Assembly: GCA_021820675.1 (NCBI GenBank)
Contig: JAKADI010000007.1
Span: 1-12,783, forward strand
Direction: 5' to 3'
DNA length: 12,783 nucleotides
From: Bacillota bacterium
GTDB taxonomy: Bacteria; Bacillota; Sulfobacillia; Sulfobacillales; Sulfobacillaceae
A program made the translations under genes and the position numbers. Below, in pieces: positions 1 to 6,732 of this stretch. The notes beneath the pieces are model-generated. The model made no database searches, was not told the origin of the DNA, and saw only the letters and a program-made list of their open reading frames with translations. Positions within the stretch are counted from its first letter, which is position 1; the number at the start of each line of letters is the position of its first letter.

Positions 1-246
1 TTGAAATTTATAAGCCAATACCATTTCCTTAGATGGAGGCCGCCACTGGGCATCGGCTCCCCAGTACATCGTCCGGAATTTCCACATGCGAAAGGGATGC
101 CCGTCTTTGCCAACGCGAACTTGTGCGAAAAATGCCGGGCCCCGCGAATCCAGACGGATCCACAGCGCGATGAGGGCAAATAGCCAACTCAAAAGTCCCA
201 GCAACAACAAGGCCGCAATCAAGTCGCACACACGTTTGACAGTCAT
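1..246 (-). CDS. Polyprenyl-phosphate phosphoglycosyl transferase, PglC/bacterial sugar transferase family (3' end outside window)
   Basis: This enzyme family moves a sugar-1-phosphate from a UDP-sugar to undecaprenyl phosphate at the inner membrane face, the first step of glycan assembly. The reading frame opens with ATG at 246, four bases after the stop of the preceding aminotransferase gene, and runs off the left edge without a stop, giving 82 residues. Visible family marks are the basic start KRVCD (4-8), a hydrophobic helix (about 9-31), LDSRGPAFF (32-40), Q42, R44-V-G46 and KFRTM (56-60). The catalytic Asp-Glu lies beyond the edge. The usual Ser-Pro that bends the re-entrant membrane helix reads Ser20-Trp21 here. 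No large N-terminal multi-pass domain is present, so this is the small monotopic type (PglC, WeeH) rather than WcaJ/WbaP. The substrate is inferred from the neighbours: a 4-amino-6-deoxy HexNAc is plausible. Family assignment is firm; sugar specificity is not. Confidence 0.88.
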   Translation of the reverse strand, partial: MTVKRVCDLIAALLLLGLLSWLFALIALWIRLDSRGPAFFAQVRVGKDGHPFRMWKFRTMYWGADAQWRPPSKEMVLAYKFQ

Positions 247-250
247 CGGA

Positions 251-1417
251 CTAGACCTGATGGGTCAATAGGATGTCCCGCACGCTTTCTATCACATCAT
301 AGACATCCTCATCCGTCATCGAGGGATACAGAGGCAACGACACTTCCTGGGCAAAAAATCTCTCGGCCCGGGGAAATTGTCCGATTTCCCATCCATAGTG
401 CCTTTGATAGTAAGGGTGAAAATGAATAGGAATGAAGTGTACGGACGCACCAATATTGCGAGATCGTAAAGCGTCGATAAATTGATCGCGATCGAGCGTG
501 ATCCGGTCCGTTTGCAATCTCAGGGGATAGAGATGCCAGGAATGCTGGATCTCGTCAGATTCCTGGGGAAGGATCACCGGCAAATCGGCAAAGTCGCGTG
601 CAAATTGACGGGCAATATCCTGCCTGCGGGCTTGCAGGCGAGGCAATTTTTGCAATTGCACCAATCCCAACGCCGCTTGCAAATCCGTCATGTTATATTT
701 AAACCCTGGCGCCGCAATTTCATAACTCCATGAACCCTGAGCCGTATAGCGGTTCCAGGCATGACGCGACATCCCGTGCAAGGACAACACCCGGATTTTA
801 TCCGCCAATTCTGCATCAGGGACGACTACGGCCCCTCCTTCGCCAGTGGTCAGGTTTTTGGTGGCATAAAACGAAAAGGCCGTCACATTGCCAAAAGTCC
901 CAATTCTTTGCCCGTGGTAAGACGAGGCTATAGCATGAGCAGCATCTTCGACAACAAAAAGTTGATGTTGGTCGCGAAGACGGTTCAGACGATCCATATC
1001 GGCCGCATACCCCGCATAATGGACCGGCAGCAGTGCCTTGGTCTTCGGGGTCAGGACGTGAAGCACCTGCGTCAAATCGATGTTGCCAGTCGCCTCGTCA
1101 ATATCGACTAAAACCGGTGTTGCTCCGACATGGATAATCACGTTGACGGTCGCCGCAAAGGTATAGGGAGTCGTAATGACCTCATCGCCGGGGCCAATGC
1201 CTTGGGCCAATAACGCCAAATGCATACCGGCGGTGCATGAGGATAGTGCCAACACCGGCTCTTGATTCAGCTGTTGCGACAGGGCTTGCTCAAATTGCTG
1301 CGTGATTGGCCCCCGGCTGATCCAGCGGCTTCTCAGCACCTGAATAACAGCGTCTTCCTCTTCGGGTCCTAAATCCGGAAGGTTGTACGGCATGAATTGT
1401 TTACGCATCTTTCCCAT
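251..1417 (-). CDS. DegT/DnrJ/EryC1/StrS-family aminotransferase, ArnB/PglE-like (probable UDP-sugar C4-aminotransferase)
   Basis: A PLP-dependent sugar aminotransferase of fold type I, 388 aa, normal length for the family. The PLP lysine is Lys187 in FYATKNLTTGEGG, with Asp158 in EDAAHA binding the pyridine nitrogen. SSCTAGMHLAL (59-69), the PVHYAG stretch (131-136) and SVHFIPIHFHPYY (325-337) are typical of ArnB, PglE and PseC, which put an amino group on C4 of a 4-keto sugar; His161 after EDAA also fits this group, whereas the other aminotransferase in the operon has Gln. The likely substrate is the UDP-4-keto-6-deoxy-GlcNAc made by the dehydratase at the operon start. The gene overlaps the end of the epimerase gene by 17 bases. 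ATG 1417 sits only two bases after an AAAGGGG stretch, so ATG 1408, which gives better spacing, may be the true start. C4 position is inference. Confidence 0.9.
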   Translation of the reverse strand: MGKMRKQFMPYNLPDLGPEEEDAVIQVLRSRWISRGPITQQFEQALSQQLNQEPVLALSSCTAGMHLALLAQGIGPGDEVITTPYTFAATVNVIIHVGATPVLVDIDEATGNIDLTQVLHVLTPKTKALLPVHYAGYAADMDRLNRLRDQHQLFVVEDAAHAIASSYHGQRIGTFGNVTAFSFYATKNLTTGEGGAVVVPDAELADKIRVLSLHGMSRHAWNRYTAQGSWSYEIAAPGFKYNMTDLQAALGLVQLQKLPRLQARRQDIARQFARDFADLPVILPQESDEIQHSWHLYPLRLQTDRITLDRDQFIDALRSRNIGASVHFIPIHFHPYYQRHYGWEIGQFPRAERFFAQEVSLPLYPSMTDEDVYDVIESVRDILLTHQV

Positions 1418-2462
1418 TTCCCCTTTTCAGATCCTCCACGATGCACCGGATGGGATCCTCTAGCCCGCCGTGAACCCTGCCTTGCCCCTGATGCCGCTGG
1501 ACCGCTTCCACAATCCGATCCGATTGGGTTCCACATAACACGGCTTGCCCCCGATCTACAAGCTCTGTCCATTCGGTTTCGTCCCGCAATATATAAGTCG
1601 GAATCCCCAGATGGCAGGCTTCCCGCTGCACACCTCCGGAATCGGTCAATACCGCCTGAGCATGGCGCTCAAGCGTCACCATATCCTGGTAAGCGACAGG
1701 CTCGACCACTCGAATGCGGCGCTGTTGCAATAGCGGCTGCAGCTGAAATTGTTCGATGCGCTGTCGGGTTCTGGGATGAATTGGCCATAGAACCCGCCAC
1801 GGCAGCGACCCTAGTGCCTGCAACACCTCTTGCAGTTTGTTCCGATCATCCGTGGTCTCGGCGCGGTGTACCGTGGCCAGGGCATATGGCTGGTCCCTGA
1901 GTCCCAGGCGTGTTAAGAGGTCTTCATTATCCGGCGTGTTATCGACTAACACGTTCATTAAATCGCCCGCCAGTAAAACCCCCTGGGTGATGCCTTCTTG
2001 ACGCAAATTCTTGATGGCTTGGACAGTGGGGCAGTACAATCTCGCGGCCAGATGATCCGTTAACACCCGGTTAATTTCCTCCGCCATGTTCCGGTTAAAA
2101 CTCCTGAGTCCGGCTTCAACGTGGGCCACCGGGATTTGCAGTTTGCTGGCAGACAAGGCTCCCGCTAACGTGGAATTGGTGTCACCATAGACCATGACCC
2201 AGTCCGGACGTTCTCGTTCCAAAATGGGATCCAAAAGGGCCAGCATTTTTCCGGTTTGTATCCCGTGGGTCGCCGATCCCACATGCAGGTTATAATCCGG
2301 GCGGGGAATGCTTAACCCTTCATAAAAAATATGCGATAAACGCTTGTCATAATGTTGCCCCGTATCGACCAACACTTCCTGGGCAACGGCACGAAGGGCC
2401 GGCGACAGGACGGCCGCCTTGATATATTGGGGCCGGGCCCCGATAACACTCACCACTTTCAT
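1401..2462 (-). CDS. wbpI: UDP-N-acetylglucosamine 2-epimerase, non-hydrolysing, WbpI-like (UDP-GlcNAc3NAcA to UDP-ManNAc3NAcA)
   Basis: A 353-aa GT-B-fold epimerase that inverts C2 of a UDP-HexNAc through anti-elimination of UDP and syn re-addition. The N-terminal GARPQYIKAA (8-17), the short length (WecB is about 376 aa, WbpI about 354) and LRDETEWTE (292-300) resemble the WbpI branch more than the WecB/MnaA branch. Residues matching the catalytic set are Asp94 in YGDTNST, Glu116 in HVEAGLR, the Glu128-Glu129 pair before INR, and His199 in TVHRAE. TDSGGVQ (273-279) is the UDP/hexose binding motif. It starts three bases after the stop of the 3-aminotransferase gene, with only a weak GGATGG upstream, so translation is probably coupled. 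In this operon, with 6- and 3-dehydrogenases, 3-aminotransferase and acetyltransferase, it would be the last step to UDP-ManNAc3NAcA. Plain UDP-GlcNAc or UDP-GlcNAcA as substrate cannot be excluded. Confidence 0.88.
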   Translation of the reverse strand: MKVVSVIGARPQYIKAAVLSPALRAVAQEVLVDTGQHYDKRLSHIFYEGLSIPRPDYNLHVGSATHGIQTGKMLALLDPILERERPDWVMVYGDTNSTLAGALSASKLQIPVAHVEAGLRSFNRNMAEEINRVLTDHLAARLYCPTVQAIKNLRQEGITQGVLLAGDLMNVLVDNTPDNEDLLTRLGLRDQPYALATVHRAETTDDRNKLQEVLQALGSLPWRVLWPIHPRTRQRIEQFQLQPLLQQRRIRVVEPVAYQDMVTLERHAQAVLTDSGGVQREACHLGIPTYILRDETEWTELVDRGQAVLCGTQSDRIVEAVQRHQGQGRVHGGLEDPIRCIVEDLKRGNGKDA

Positions 2463-2465
2463 CAG

Positions 2466-3578
2466 CTACGCCATCCGTTTTCCGTAAAATTGTCCAATCA
2501 TATCGGTAACATAATCGACTTCCGAATCCGTTAACTCGGGAAATATCGGCAAAGATAATACCTCCAACTGGGCTTTCTCACTCACCGGGAAATCTCCAAG
2601 CCGATACCCCAGTTCACGTAAGACGGGTTGTAGATGCAACGACACGGGGTAATACACGGTGGTTCCAACGCCCTGGGCTTTGAGAAAAGCTTGCAGGTCA
2701 TCACGATGTTGGACGCGAATCGTGTATTGATGAAAAACGTGGGTGAATCCGGAAGGGACTACCGGCAACGCCACCGTCTCTAACTGCAGCGCACGGAGCC
2801 TGGCGGTATAGCGATTGGCAATCTGCTGGCGCCTTTGTGTCCAGGTCTGTAAATAGGACAATTTCACTGATAAAACGGCCGCTTGAAGGGCATCCAGCCG
2901 GGAATTAATGCCCAACATCTCGTGATGGTATTTCTTCCGTGAACCATGGACCCGCAACGCCCGGAGCGTATCCACCCACTCTTCGCGCTGGCTCGTAATC
3001 ATGCCGCCGTCACCCAGTGCTCCCAAATTCTTCGTGGGGAAAAAGCTAAAAGCGGCGAGGTCTCCGACACTTCCTGCCGGATTCCCGCGCAACGTCGCCC
3101 CAATAGCTTGGGCCGCGTCTTCCACAATGAGTCCGTGGAAATCTCTTCGCAAGGCCTCAACGTCGGTCATCAACCCAAAAAGGTGGACCGGCAGCACGGC
3201 CCGGGTCCGGGGGGTTATCCGGGTCCGCGCTTGCTCCGGGTCCATATTAAAAGTATCCACTTGAATGTCAGTAAAGACCGGTTTGGCCCCTGTTCGCAAA
3301 ATACTTCCAGCCGTCGCAAAAAATGTGAAGGGTGTCGTCAGCACTTCATCACCCGGCCCGATCTGTGCCGCCCGCAAAGCCAGATATAAGGCGTCGGAAC
3401 CGTTGCCGACTCCAACGGCCCCAAGGGTGTGTGTATATCGTGCCATTTGTTCTTCAAAGTGTTGAACGCTCGTGCCTAGAATAAATTGACCCGATTCCAT
3501 AATACGCCCTATGGCTTGTGTTAACTCTGAACCGATATTGGCCATTTGCCGATCCAGCGTAAACGCCGGGATCACCAT
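2466..3578 (-). CDS. wbpE: DegT/DnrJ/EryC1/StrS-family aminotransferase, WbpE-like UDP-sugar C3-aminotransferase
   Basis: A 370-aa PLP-dependent sugar aminotransferase. PLP lysine Lys183 lies in FFPTKNLGALGDGG, and Asp154 in EDAAQAIGA. NGSDALYLAL (59-68), RVHGSRKKYHHE (209-220), LGINSRLDALQAA (222-234) and TTVYYPVSLHLQ (306-317) are typical of the WbpE/FdtB/DesV branch, which aminates C3 keto sugars; Gln157 instead of His agrees. It would aminate UDP-3-keto-GlcNAcA made by the 3-dehydrogenase. Start choice: an in-frame ATG at 3620 would overlap the previous gene by 37 bases with no clear binding site. ATG 3587 forms an ATGA overlap with the previous stop, but AAAGGA abuts it directly. ATG 3578 has the same AAAGGA nine bases upstream and gives a length close to WbpE (359 aa), so it is preferred. 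P. aeruginosa WbpE is coupled to the 2-oxoglutarate cycling of WbpB; whether that holds here is not visible. Confidence 0.9.
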   Translation of the reverse strand: MVIPAFTLDRQMANIGSELTQAIGRIMESGQFILGTSVQHFEEQMARYTHTLGAVGVGNGSDALYLALRAAQIGPGDEVLTTPFTFFATAGSILRTGAKPVFTDIQVDTFNMDPEQARTRITPRTRAVLPVHLFGLMTDVEALRRDFHGLIVEDAAQAIGATLRGNPAGSVGDLAAFSFFPTKNLGALGDGGMITSQREEWVDTLRALRVHGSRKKYHHEMLGINSRLDALQAAVLSVKLSYLQTWTQRRQQIANRYTARLRALQLETVALPVVPSGFTHVFHQYTIRVQHRDDLQAFLKAQGVGTTVYYPVSLHLQPVLRELGYRLGDFPVSEKAQLEVLSLPIFPELTDSEVDYVTDMIGQFYGKRMA

Positions 3579-3583
3579 CTGGT

Positions 3584-4309
3584 TCATTCCTTTCGCATCC
3601 CATCCGGTAAGAATAACCACTGCTCTTCCGGCACTTGTCTCACCACACGCGCCGGGACCCCCATGACTAATCGATACGGAGGCACATCGCGCGTCACGAC
3701 CGCCCCGGCCGCAACGAGTGCTTCCTGGCCCACATGCACCCCAGGCAACAATACCGCACCTCCGCCAATCCGGGCACCGCGGTGAATGATAGGCCCTTGC
3801 ATGGCCTCGTGTCGCGCGTCTGTTCGGGCTACATAGGGATCATTGGTTGTTGTCACCATCGGCGCAATGAACACGTGGTCTTCAACGACAGTCGTCGCGG
3901 TTAAATAGACGGCCGTTTGCAATTTGGTGAAATCTCCAATCTGACAATCGTTTTCGACGGTGGTGCGCTGGCCCACGACGACCCGCGTCCCCAAGCGGCA
4001 CCGTTCCCTGACCACTCCCTGATCGGCGATATAGCATTCCGGTCCAATTGTGGCGCCATGATAAATAATTGCCTGCGCCCCCACGACTGTTCCCTGGCCC
4101 ACCCGTAACGGCGGCAGTTCTCCCGTTTTTAACCAGCTGGTTTTGCTTTTCGCGGGATTTTTCCCCAAAATGGCACCATCACCAATAATCACATTGTCTT
4201 CAATAATTACGTGAGAATGAATGATAACATGGTGGCCTAACATGACGTTTTGGCCTATTTCAACGTCATCCGCAATAAAACAATGGATGCCTTGTTCCTT
4301 TGGATTCAT
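3584..4309 (-). CDS. Left-handed beta-helix (hexapeptide repeat) acyltransferase, probable WbpD-like UDP-sugar N-acetyltransferase
   Basis: 241 residues, almost wholly built of hexapeptide repeats with Ile/Val/Leu every sixth position. One block covers about 12-49, then a loop (50-68, with KNPAKSKTSW), then a long second block (about 69-207). The end TNDPYVARTDAR (155-166), GARIGGGAVLLPG (178-190) and MGVPARVV (216-223) match sugar N-acetyltransferases such as WbpD, which use acetyl-CoA and act as trimers in the cytosol. Its job here would be to acetylate the new 3-amino group on the UDP-diamino uronic acid. It is longer than P. aeruginosa WbpD (about 190 aa) because of the extra N-terminal coils. 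ATG 4309 overlaps the previous stop as ATGA, with GGGGAAG a few bases upstream, so translation is coupled. It could instead acetylate the C4 amino sugar of the other branch (PglD role) or serve both. The fold is certain; the exact substrate is inferred. Confidence 0.8.
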   Translation of the reverse strand: MNPKEQGIHCFIADDVEIGQNVMLGHHVIIHSHVIIEDNVIIGDGAILGKNPAKSKTSWLKTGELPPLRVGQGTVVGAQAIIYHGATIGPECYIADQGVVRERCRLGTRVVVGQRTTVENDCQIGDFTKLQTAVYLTATTVVEDHVFIAPMVTTTNDPYVARTDARHEAMQGPIIHRGARIGGGAVLLPGVHVGQEALVAAGAVVTRDVPPYRLVMGVPARVVRQVPEEQWLFLPDGMRKE

Positions 4310-5340
4310 TGATCTTCCCCTATTATTTCCGACATGTGTACCATGCGGCCTTCCCGTCCCGAACGTACTAAGCCTTCTATGACAGCTACGCTTTCCAAGG
4401 CACTGGCCGCATCCAAATGCGGCGTCCTGCTTTGATCGATGGCTTCCGCAAAGTCTTTGAGCGCATCATAATGGCTTTGCCAACTTGGACGCGACGGCAA
4501 ATCTAAAATAGCTTGACGCACGTCTTCTTCGTCATCTGTGCCGACGCGCCAGGTATTAATTTGATTGACGGTAGGTCCAATGACCACTACCCCATGTTCG
4601 CCCACCACCGTAATGCGCTCTTCCAAATTGGTCTTGGGGACGCATGTTGTCGCCGCCACGGACGCCAAAGCTCCTGATGCAAACCGCAAGACGCCCGCCA
4701 CACTATCTTCAGCCTCAATGTCGTGGGTTAAAGTAGCCGTATAGGCAAACGCCGTATCAACAGGACCCATGAGTTGCAATAACACGTCAATCGCATGAAT
4801 CGCTTGGTTAAACAAAACGCCGCCGTCCATCGCCAATGTGCCCCGCCACTTAGCTTCATCGTAGTAAGATTGCGGACGTGCCCAGCGCACCGCAATGCCC
4901 CCATTGACAATTCTCCCTAGTCTCCCGTCTTCATAAGCTTGGAAGAGCTGCGAAACTGCGGGCAACATTCGGTTAAATTGCGTCACCACTGCCACAACGC
5001 CTTGGCGTCTGGCAAATTCCACCACCGCTTTGGCATCGAAATAAGAAAGCGCCAGGGGCTTTTCCACCAGGATATGCTTTCCGTGCTGTAAGACTTGAAA
5101 TGCCAAAGAACGATGCAGCCCGGAGGGTGCCGCAATGATGGCCGCATCAATCTCTACCGCGTCCAGCATCGCTTCGGTCTCGCTAAACGCCACCGCATCA
5201 AAGGCCACGGCTGCGGCTTCCGCACGTTCCCGGTCGGCATCGACTGTCGCTACCAACTCAATCCCCTCTTGGTGCACCAGCGCTTGAAGATGTCGCTGAC
5301 CGATTTTCCCGCACCCTATCAAGGCGGTTCGTATTCCCAT
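4306..5340 (-). CDS. wbpB: Gfo/Idh/MocA-family oxidoreductase, WbpB-like UDP-GlcNAc(A) 3-dehydrogenase
   Basis: A 344-aa NAD(P)-dependent sugar oxidoreductase. The N-terminal Rossmann fold has GCGKIGQRH (9-17), an acidic residue ending beta-2 (VDAD, 33-36) and the family signature EKPLA (93-97) with Lys94. The C-terminal sheet domain holds KWRGTLAMDGG (164-174) and NQAIHAID (178-185), where His182 and Asp185 fit the active site. In the WbpA-B-E-D-I pathway it oxidises C3 of UDP-GlcNAcA to the 3-keto sugar for the aminotransferase; P. aeruginosa WbpB recycles its tightly bound NADH with 2-oxoglutarate. The active-site stretch also resembles GnnA-type UDP-GlcNAc 3-dehydrogenases, so the order of oxidation is open. 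The start at 5340 lies after a 51-base gap holding GAGGAAGGA about 12 bases upstream; the 3' end overlaps the acetyltransferase by four bases. Confidence 0.82.
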   Translation of the reverse strand: MGIRTALIGCGKIGQRHLQALVHQEGIELVATVDADRERAEAAAVAFDAVAFSETEAMLDAVEIDAAIIAAPSGLHRSLAFQVLQHGKHILVEKPLALSYFDAKAVVEFARRQGVVAVVTQFNRMLPAVSQLFQAYEDGRLGRIVNGGIAVRWARPQSYYDEAKWRGTLAMDGGVLFNQAIHAIDVLLQLMGPVDTAFAYTATLTHDIEAEDSVAGVLRFASGALASVAATTCVPKTNLEERITVVGEHGVVVIGPTVNQINTWRVGTDDEEDVRQAILDLPSRPSWQSHYDALKDFAEAIDQSRTPHLDAASALESVAVIEGLVRSGREGRMVHMSEIIGEDQ

Positions 5341-5391
5341 AGACCACTGTCATCCTTCCTCAAAAATGAGTCATGCCACAACTCCCCGCAG

Positions 5392-6732
5392 TTACAACCG
5401 TACAACGTTTTCCCGTTCAGCAAACTTCTTCGTCGCATTCCTTGAATCCACAACCAGAGCGCTGTGATTGACCACCCATTCATAGTCAATGCAGGAATGA
5501 TCGGTGGTAATGACCACACAATCTTGCAATTGCACCAGGTCTTCGCTCAATGCCACCGAACGAATTTGGCGGGAGAAAAACGTGTGCGGCTTCACCACAG
5601 GAACGTAGGGATCATGAAACTCGACGTGAGCCCCTTGCTGCTCCAGCAGCTCCAACACTTTTAAAGCGGGAGATTCCCGTTCATCATCGATATCTTTTTT
5701 GTACGCAATTCCTAACAACAAAATGCGTGACCCATTTATAGCCCTTTTTCGAGCATTCATTGCACGAGTTATCTTGTCAACAACGAAGTACGGCATGCGC
5801 AAGTTGATTTCCCCCGCCAGTTCTATAAACCGGGTCGGAAAATCGTATTCGCGGGCTTTCCAACTCAAATAAAACGGATCCAGCGGAATACAGTGCCCAC
5901 CGACCCCAGGACCGGGATGAAATATTTGAATGCCAAACGGCTTGGTCCCCGCCGCCTCCAACACCTCCCACACATCAAGCTGCATCCGGTCGCACAGAAG
6001 AGCCAACTCATTGACCAGGGCAATATTGACCGCCCGGTAGGTGTTTTCAAAGACCTTGGATAACTCAGCCACACGAGGGGACGAAACGGGAATGACTTGA
6101 CTAATAGACTGTTGATAAAGGGCCGTGGCGGCCTGCCGGCACTGAGGCGTCACTCCTCCCACTAACTTCGGGGTATTGCGGGTCTTAAATACGGGGTCGC
6201 CTGGATTCACACGCTCCGGAGAAAAGGCCAAGAAAAATTCTTCCCCGACCTTCAGTCCGCTGGTTTCGAGAATCGGCTGTAAGACTTCTTCCGTCGTTCC
6301 CGGATACGTCGTGCTTTCCAGGGCAATCAACTGCCCCGGTCGCATGATTTTCCGGATTTTGTCCGCTACCGCCAAAATGTACGATAGATCCGGCTCCTTA
6401 TTGGTCGTCAAAGGCGTCGGAACACAGATGATAATGACATCCGCTTCCGTTAAGGCTCCATAATCGCCTATGGCCGACAGGCGCTTTTGCCGGGTTAATG
6501 CCCGAAGGATCTCGCTATCGACATCGGGAATATAGTTTTCACCCCGATTGACCCGCTCCACCTTGCTTAAATTGTCATCCAGGCCAATAACGCGGAAGCC
6601 GGCAGAGGCATGTTCCACCGCTAAAGGCAATCCCACGTATCCCAGCCCCACCACACCGATAAGGGCACGGCGGGTGGTCAAACGCCTCATTAAGTGATCG
6701 AAGTAGGTTGTCGTAGGTTGGTTAGTGAGCAC
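5392..6732 (-). CDS. wbpA: UDP-N-acetyl-D-glucosamine 6-dehydrogenase, WbpA/TviB type (GTG start)
   Basis: A 446-aa four-electron UDP-sugar dehydrogenase that oxidises C6 of UDP-GlcNAc to the uronic acid with two NAD+. The NAD fold begins with GVVGLGYVGLP (26-36). ESTTYPGTTEE (139-149) is typical of the WbpA/TviB (HexNAc) branch. ELSKVFENTYRAVN (223-236) holds the conserved Lys226 and Asn230, and GPGVGGHCIPLDP (274-286) holds catalytic Cys281. GIAYKKDIDDERESP (341-355) belongs to the C-terminal UDP-binding domain. The start codon is GTG: GGGAGG lies eight bases upstream, and the start overlaps the dehydratase gene by 11 bases. An internal ATG at 6690 (Met15) is less well placed. It feeds the following 3-dehydrogenase, acetyltransferase, 3-aminotransferase and 2-epimerase. 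Alone, or with a 2-epimerase, it could give UDP-GlcNAcA or UDP-ManNAcA; the neighbours point to the diamino uronic acid. Confidence 0.93.
   Translation of the reverse strand: MLTNQPTTTYFDHLMRRLTTRRALIGVVGLGYVGLPLAVEHASAGFRVIGLDDNLSKVERVNRGENYIPDVDSEILRALTRQKRLSAIGDYGALTEADVIIICVPTPLTTNKEPDLSYILAVADKIRKIMRPGQLIALESTTYPGTTEEVLQPILETSGLKVGEEFFLAFSPERVNPGDPVFKTRNTPKLVGGVTPQCRQAATALYQQSISQVIPVSSPRVAELSKVFENTYRAVNIALVNELALLCDRMQLDVWEVLEAAGTKPFGIQIFHPGPGVGGHCIPLDPFYLSWKAREYDFPTRFIELAGEINLRMPYFVVDKITRAMNARKRAINGSRILLLGIAYKKDIDDERESPALKVLELLEQQGAHVEFHDPYVPVVKPHTFFSRQIRSVALSEDLVQLQDCVVITTDHSCIDYEWVVNHSALVVDSRNATKKFAERENVVRL

Noticed and set aside
29..229. 66-codon minus-strand ORF near the left edge
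   Set aside because: It is an offset frame of the phosphoglycosyl transferase, whose own frame carries clear family motifs and remains open to the window edge.
1397..1900. 167-codon plus-strand ORF
   Set aside because: It lies antisense to the epimerase gene, has no ribosome binding site, and its translation is rich in Pro, Arg and His as expected of a shadow frame.
2946..3389. 147-codon plus-strand ORF antisense to the 3-aminotransferase gene
   Set aside because: Shadow of a well-supported enzyme gene; no family motifs and no start signals.
5341..5391. Possible internal promoter or hairpin in the 51-base gap between the 6- and 3-dehydrogenase genes
   Set aside because: Only a four-base inverted repeat and a GAGGAAGGA binding site are seen; there is no convincing -10 or -35 pair.
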